DNA of 64,000 bases, taken from the NCBI RefSeq assembly GCF_001598855.1, contig NZ_BCZS01000011.1:94416-158415 (forward strand), given 5' to 3'. Of the stretch, positions 59,492-64,000 are shown piece after piece. Numbering within the stretch: position 1 is the first letter of the stretch; the number at the start of each line of letters is the position of its first letter. The translations under genes and the position numbers were made by a program. This DNA is from Pluralibacter gergoviae ATCC 33028 = NBRC 105706 (GTDB taxonomy: Bacteria > Pseudomonadota > Gammaproteobacteria > Enterobacterales > Enterobacteriaceae). The notes under the pieces were generated by a model. It did no database searches, was not told the DNA's origin, and saw only the letters and a program-made list of their open reading frames with translations.

Positions 59492-60067
59492 TTAGGGTTG
59501 CTTCAGGCCGTCCAGCGCCTGGTTCAGCTCAACAATATTCACTACCGGCTGGCCGATAAATCCGACCAGCGGCGTCTGGGTGTGGCTAGCCACCAGCGCC
59601 GCCACGGCCTGCGGGCTGAGATGGCGCGCCGCCGCCACGCGCGGAATTTGCCAGCGCGCGGCCGGCGGCGTAATGCCATAGTCCAGCCCGCTGGCGGAGG
59701 CGGTAATCAGCTCCACCGGCACGGCGCCCTGCGCCTGCGGGTTCTCTTTTCGCAGGTCGGCTATTCGCGCCGCCAGCAGCGTATTCAGCGCCGGATTGCT
59801 GGCGGCCAGATTACTGCCGCCTGACGCCAGTGGATTATAGGGGCTATCGGCGGTAGCGGAAGGGCGGCCGTGAAAATATCCGGCCGCGGTAAACTGCTGG
59901 CCGATCAGCCGGGAGCCGCGAAGTTCGCCGCTGCTGATGATAAGAGAGCCGTTCGCCTGGTCCGGAAACGCCGAGCGGGCAACCAGGGTGGTGATCAGCG
60001 GGTAAACGCCGCCGGTCATCAGGGTCAGAAACAGTAAAACAGACAGGGCGGGGCGCAGTATAGCCAT
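59492..60067 (-). CDS. kdpC: KdpC subunit of the K+ ATPase
   Basis: 191 residues. One N-terminal membrane helix ([27 protein letters not shown]) and a periplasmic domain; [10 protein letters not shown] is a conserved segment. Stabilises the KdpFABC complex and raises ATP affinity. Follows kdpB by 12 bases. Confidence 0.97.
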   Translation of the reverse strand: MAILRPALSVLLFLTLMTGGVYPLITTLVARSAFPDQANGSLIISSGELRGSRLIGQQFTAAGYFHGRPSATADSPYNPLASGGSNLAASNPALNTLLAARIADLRKENPQAQGAVPVELITASASGLDYGITPPAARWQIPRVAAARHLSPQAVAALVASHTQTPLVGFIGQPVVNIVELNQALDGLKQP

Positions 60068-60079
60068 GGGGATATCCTC

Positions 60080-62128
60080 TTAAACCAGGCGCAACAGAGT
60101 CAGGATCAGGTCGATAAGCTTGATGCCGATAAAGGGCACCAGCAGGCCGCCGAGACCGTAGATCCACAGATTGCGGCGCAGCATTGCCGCCGCCGACAGC
60201 GGCCTGTAGCTCACGCCGCGCAGCGCCAGCGGGATCAGGAAAATGATGATCAGCGCGTTGAAGATAACCGCGCTGAGAATAGCCGACGCCGGGGAGTGCA
60301 GATGCATCACGTTCAGCGCGTTGAGCTGCGGATAAGTCGCCGCGAAGGCCGCCGGAATAATGGCGAAATACTTCGCTACGTCGTTGGCGATGCTGAAGGT
60401 GGTCAGCGAGCCGCGGGTCATCAGCATCTGCTTGCCGATATGCACCACCTCAATCAGTTTGGTGGGGTTGGAGTCGAGATCCACCATATTACCCGCCTCT
60501 TTGGCGGCCTGGGTGCCGGAGTTCATCGCCACCGCCACGTCCGCCTGCGCCAGCGCCGGGGCGTCGTTGGTGCCGTCGCCGGTCATCGCTACCAGCCGGC
60601 CCTCATTCTGGTACTGGCGAATCAGCGCCAGCTTGGCCTCCGGCGTCGCCTCGGCGAGAAAGTCATCCACGCCCGCTTCGGCGGCAATGGCGGCGGCGGT
60701 CAGGCGGTTATCGCCGGTGATCATCACCGTCTTGATGCCCATTTTGCGCAGCTGGGCGAAGCGCTCTTTAATGCCGCCCTTGACGATATCCTTGAGGGCG
60801 ATAACGCCGAGCACGGCGCTGCCGTCAACCACCACCAGCGGCGTACCGCCTTCCCGGGCGACGCTTTCCACCAGCTTATCCACCTGCGGCGGAAAGCGGC
60901 CGCCGTTGGCGTCGACGTGGCGGCGAATGGCATCCGCCGAGCCCTTGCGGATCATCCTCGCCTGGACGTTGATGCCGCTCATGCGGGTCTGGGCGGTAAA
61001 GGGCACGAAGGTGGCCTGCAGCCCCTGCAGATCGCGCTCGCGCAGGTTAAAGCGCTGCTTCGCCAGCACCACGATGCTGCGGCCCTCCGGCGTTTCGTCC
61101 GCCAGCGAGGCAAGCTGGGCGGCGTCGGCCAGCGCCCGCTCCTCGACGCCGGGGGCGGGCAGGAAGGCCGACGCCTGGCGGTTACCGAGAGTGATGGTGC
61201 CGGTTTTATCCAGCAGCAGCACGTCCACGTCGCCCGCCGCCTCCACCGCGCGTCCGCTGGTGGCGATGACGTTGGCCCCCAGCATCCGGCTCATCCCGGC
61301 AACGCCGATGGCGGAGAGCAGGCCGCCGATAGTGGTCGGGATCAGGCACACCAGCAGAGCGACCAGCACCGTGACGCTGACCGGCGTACCGCCGTAGGCC
61401 GAGAAGGGCCAGAGGGTGGCGGTGGCCAGCAGGAAGACGAGGGTCAGCGCCACCAGCAGGATGGTCAGCGCGATCTCGTTGGGCGTTTTGCGGCGCTGCG
61501 CGCCTTCCACCATCGCAATCATCCGGTCGAGGAAGGTTTCGCCCGGATTGACGCTGCAGCGAATGACCAGCCAGTCGGAGAGAATGCGGGTACCGCCGGT
61601 GACGGAGGCGAAGTCGCCGCCCGATTCGCGGATCACCGGCGCGGACTCGCCGGTAATGGCGCTCTCATCGACCGAGGCGCCGCCCTCAATCACTTCGCCG
61701 TCGCAGGGGATAATGTCTCCGGCCTCGACCAGCACAATATCGTCCTTGCGCAGTTCCTCGCTGGGGACGCGATCGACGGCGGCGTCGTGCTGCGGCGCGC
61801 GCAGCTTGCGGGCAAAGACGGTTTTTTTAACGCCCTTCAGGCTGCTGGCCTGGGCCTTGCTGCGGCCCTCCGCCAGCGCTTCGGCGACATTGGCGAACAG
61901 CACGGTGAACCACAGCCACAGGCTGATGGCCGCCGTAAAGCCGGCGCTGCCGGAAAGCTGGCCGGCGGCCATCGCCGCGGCCAGCAAGGTGGTCAGCACG
62001 CTGCCCAGCCAGACGATAAACATCACCGGGTTGCGCCACTGCACCTGCGGGCTGAGCTTTTTCACCGCGTCCAGCAGGGCCTGGCGCACCAGGGCTGGCT
62101 CAAAAAGCGCCGATTGATGACGACTCAT
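60080..62128 (-). CDS. kdpB: KdpB, P-type ATPase subunit
   Basis: 682 residues, E. coli length. Phosphorylation motif [13 protein letters not shown] near residue 305, TGES (ITGESAPV) in the actuator domain, [12 protein letters not shown] and [12 protein letters not shown] in the P domain. Energises K+ uptake through KdpA. Start overlaps the kdpA stop by 4 bases. Confidence 0.98.
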   Translation of the reverse strand: MSRHQSALFEPALVRQALLDAVKKLSPQVQWRNPVMFIVWLGSVLTTLLAAAMAAGQLSGSAGFTAAISLWLWFTVLFANVAEALAEGRSKAQASSLKGVKKTVFARKLRAPQHDAAVDRVPSEELRKDDIVLVEAGDIIPCDGEVIEGGASVDESAITGESAPVIRESGGDFASVTGGTRILSDWLVIRCSVNPGETFLDRMIAMVEGAQRRKTPNEIALTILLVALTLVFLLATATLWPFSAYGGTPVSVTVLVALLVCLIPTTIGGLLSAIGVAGMSRMLGANVIATSGRAVEAAGDVDVLLLDKTGTITLGNRQASAFLPAPGVEERALADAAQLASLADETPEGRSIVVLAKQRFNLRERDLQGLQATFVPFTAQTRMSGINVQARMIRKGSADAIRRHVDANGGRFPPQVDKLVESVAREGGTPLVVVDGSAVLGVIALKDIVKGGIKERFAQLRKMGIKTVMITGDNRLTAAAIAAEAGVDDFLAEATPEAKLALIRQYQNEGRLVAMTGDGTNDAPALAQADVAVAMNSGTQAAKEAGNMVDLDSNPTKLIEVVHIGKQMLMTRGSLTTFSIANDVAKYFAIIPAAFAATYPQLNALNVMHLHSPASAILSAVIFNALIIIFLIPLALRGVSYRPLSAAAMLRRNLWIYGLGGLLVPFIGIKLIDLILTLLRLV

Positions 62129-63819
62129 AAATGCTGCTCCTGAAGCAGAGAAAGGTGCTCCGCGACTGGCCCCAGCGCCAGGGCGGGAATAAAGGTGAGG
62201 GCGCCCACCAGCAGGACGGTGCCGATAAGCAGGCCGACGAATAGCGGTCCGCTGGTCGGCAGGGTGCCGGGCCCCGCGGGCTGGCGCTTTTTCACCACCA
62301 GCGAACCGGCAATCGCCATCACCGGGACAATTACCGCGAAGCGCCCCAGCAGCATGCAGACCGCCAGCAGACAGTTCCAGAACGGCGTGCTGGCGCCGAG
62401 GCCGGCAAAGGCGCTGCCGTTGTTATTGGCCGCCGACGACACGGCGTAGAGCACTTCGCTGAAGCCGTGGATGCCGGGATTGAAGATCCCCGCGCGCCCG
62501 GCATCGGTCATCATTGCCAGAGCGGTGCCGAGAAGCACCAGCGCCGGGGTGACGAGGATCGCCAGCGCGGTCATTTTCATCTCGCGCACGTCGATCTTTT
62601 TACCGAGATACTCCGGGGTGCGCCCGACCATCAGTCCGGCAATAAACACCGCCAGCAGGACGAACAGCAGCATGCCGTACAGCCCGGAGCCGACGCCGCC
62701 GAACACCACCTCGCCAATCTGCATCAGCCACATCGGCACCATGCCGCCCAGCGCGGTGAAGGAGTCGTGCATGGCGTTGACCGCGCCGCAGGAGGCGGCG
62801 GTAGTCACTACCGCAAACAGACTGCTGGCGAGGATGCCAAAGCGGCTCTCTTTGCCCTCCATATTGGCGCTGCTGTCGGCGCCCAGCTGCAGAAAGTGCG
62901 GATTGCCGCGCAGCTCCGCCCACATCACCGCCGCCGCGCAGACCACGAAGATCACCGACATTGCCCACAGCAGGGTGCGCCCCTGGCGCGCCTCTTTCAC
63001 CGCCTCGCCGAAGGCGAAGCACAGCGCCGCCGGGATCAGGAAAATGGCCAACATCTGCAGGAAGTTGGTCAGCGCGGTGGGGTTTTCAAACGGATGCGCG
63101 GAGTTGGCGTTAAAGAAGCCGCCGCCGTTGGTGCCGAGCATCTTGATAGCCTCCTGTGAGGCGACCGGGCCCATCGGCAGCACGCCTTTTGCCCCTTCCA
63201 GGGAGATAAAGTGCTGGTAAGGAAGCAGGTTCTGCAGGGTGCCCTGCTGCACCATCACCAGGGCGATAATCAGCGCCAGCGGCAGCAGCAGCCACAGGGT
63301 AACGCGCACCAGATCCACCCACGCGTTGCCGAGGGTGTCAGCGCCGCGGCGGCAGAAGCCGCGGATCAGCGCGAAGGCTACCGCAATGCCGGTGGCGGCA
63401 GAGAGAAAGTTCTGTACCGTCAGGCCGACCATCTGGCTGAAACAGCTGAGGGTGCTCTCCCCGGCGTAGGCCTGCCAGTTGGTATTGGTGACAAAGCTGA
63501 TGGCGGTATTGAGCGCCAGGTCCCACGACAGGCCGGGCAGCCGCTGCGGGTTGAGCGGCAGCAGGTGCTGGAGCATCAGCAGGGCAAACAGCAGGACGAT
63601 CCCCGCCGCGTTGAGGGCGAGGATCGCCAGCAGATAGCGCCGCCAGCCCATCTCCTGCTGACCGACGCCGAGCAGCCGCCACAGACCGCGCTCGATGCCT
63701 GCGGTGCCGGGCAGCGGTTGATTGGCGATCATCTTCGCCAGCACGCCGCCCAGCGGTCGCGCGGCAATAAACAGCAGCAGCAGAAAGCTGCCGATCAGTA
63801 AAAATGCCTGGGCCGCCAT
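62125..63819 (-). CDS. kdpA: KdpA, K+-binding and channel subunit
   Basis: 564 residues from the ATG at 63819; the open frame to 63915 overlaps kdpF and is not used. SKT-superfamily membrane protein; selectivity-loop segments [30 protein letters not shown] and [13 protein letters not shown] are present. Compared with E. coli KdpA (557) it has about seven more C-terminal residues (LLQEQHL), which reach into kdpB. Confidence 0.97.
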   Translation of the reverse strand: MAAQAFLLIGSFLLLLFIAARPLGGVLAKMIANQPLPGTAGIERGLWRLLGVGQQEMGWRRYLLAILALNAAGIVLLFALLMLQHLLPLNPQRLPGLSWDLALNTAISFVTNTNWQAYAGESTLSCFSQMVGLTVQNFLSAATGIAVAFALIRGFCRRGADTLGNAWVDLVRVTLWLLLPLALIIALVMVQQGTLQNLLPYQHFISLEGAKGVLPMGPVASQEAIKMLGTNGGGFFNANSAHPFENPTALTNFLQMLAIFLIPAALCFAFGEAVKEARQGRTLLWAMSVIFVVCAAAVMWAELRGNPHFLQLGADSSANMEGKESRFGILASSLFAVVTTAASCGAVNAMHDSFTALGGMVPMWLMQIGEVVFGGVGSGLYGMLLFVLLAVFIAGLMVGRTPEYLGKKIDVREMKMTALAILVTPALVLLGTALAMMTDAGRAGIFNPGIHGFSEVLYAVSSAANNNGSAFAGLGASTPFWNCLLAVCMLLGRFAVIVPVMAIAGSLVVKKRQPAGPGTLPTSGPLFVGLLIGTVLLVGALTFIPALALGPVAEHLSLLQEQHL

Positions 63820-63908
63820 CAGAAGGCCTCCGCATTGATCAGGGCATAAACCAGATAGCCCAGTAACAGGAACACCAGCGCGATGCCGGTTATTACGCCT
63901 GCGGTCAC
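63819..63908 (-). CDS. kdpF: KdpF small membrane subunit
   Basis: 29 residues from GTG at 63908 with a GGAGGT RBS. One membrane helix ([20 protein letters not shown]) and the end NAEAF match E. coli KdpF almost residue for residue. Its TGA shares one base with the kdpA ATG. Stabilises the KdpABC complex. Confidence 0.95.
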   Translation of the reverse strand: MTAGVITGIALVFLLLGYLVYALINAEAF

Positions 63909-63980
63909 AGTCCACCTCCCGGTGTGTAATGAGATACGCAAAAGGTAGGTTTTTCCGTGCAAAGATTTCGCAAAAAAGGC

Positions 63981-64000
63981 GGGCAGGGATGTAAAAAAAG
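63981..64000 (-). promoter_or_regulatory. KdpE-binding site of the kdpFABC promoter, cut by the window end
   Basis: On the minus strand CTTTTTTTACATCCCTGCCC resembles the T-rich KdpE site of E. coli (CTTTTTTTACACCCCGCCCG) at most positions. It lies about 75-90 bases before kdpF. The promoter elements between it and kdpF are not clear. Confidence 0.7.

Noticed and set aside
60296..62143. 615-codon plus-strand ORF opposite kdpB
   Set aside because: Antisense shadow of kdpB with no recognisable motif.
63820..63915. 32-residue extension of KdpA
   Set aside because: It overlaps kdpF in another frame; MAAQAFLL at 63819 is the family start.

Overview
The window is chromosomal DNA from a member of the Enterobacteriaceae. 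Gene order and protein lengths follow the Escherichia coli / Salmonella / Klebsiella backbone from rlpA to kdpF almost without a break. Several features argue against E. coli itself: a tcu (tricarballylate) operon beside fur, as in Salmonella; an OprB-type porin and an SDR gene between glnS and chiP; no cobC between nadD and rsfS; and a NagE permease domain unlike the one I remember from E. coli. A Klebsiella/Enterobacter-like genus is my best guess, but the genus cannot be fixed by reading alone.

Layout. 1-9.1 kb (minus strand): cell elongation and housekeeping genes (rlpA fragment, rodA, mrdA, rlmH, rsfS, nadD, holA, lptE, leuS). 9.2-13 kb: ybeL and the glutamate/aspartate importer gltIJKL with the SroC sponge RNA and a GcvB target site. 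13.3-20.3 kb: lnt, ybeX, ybeY, ybeZ, miaB and divergent ubiF. 20.4-21.1 kb: seven tRNA genes (Met, Leu, Gln-TTG, Met, three Gln-CTG) with a strong stable-RNA promoter. 21.3-29.6 kb: asnB and the amino-sugar regulon nagBACD / nagE with paired NagC operators and a CRP site. 29.8-36 kb: glnS, an SDR oxidoreductase, an OprB-type porin and chiP-chiQ. 36-41 kb: tcuR, tcuA, tcuB, tcuC. 41-46 kb: fur with its uof leader ORF, fldA, ybfE, ybfF, seqA, pgm. 46-52 kb: an accessory block not found at this place in E. coli: MFS exporter with a divergent HTH regulator, RES-Xre toxin-antitoxin pair, Tat-exported hydrolase, RarD-type permease, and a GhoT/GhoS-like pair in toxin-first order. 52-56 kb: potE-speF with the ornithine-sensing leader peptide speFL. 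56-64 kb: kdpFABCDE, ending in the KdpE-binding region.

The genes form clear functional groups. NagC (encoded here) is expected to act on the nagB/nagE operators and on two operator-like sites before chiP, linking GlcNAc uptake and catabolism with chitosugar entry. GltI translation (GcvB target) and SroC (GcvB sponge) form one circuit in the glt operon. Fur has a Fur-box-like sequence and a coupled leader ORF. SpeFL controls speF-potE; KdpDE controls kdpFABC.

Most notable observations: (1) chiP has an in-frame amber TAG 17 codons before its family-typical end, with the remaining 16 codons and the terminal Phe intact downstream; (2) a ghoT/ghoS-like locus with reversed gene order; (3) a regulatory palindrome resembling a Fur box before the accessory MFS exporter; (4) a NagE whose EIIC looks different in origin from its EIIB-EIIA part.
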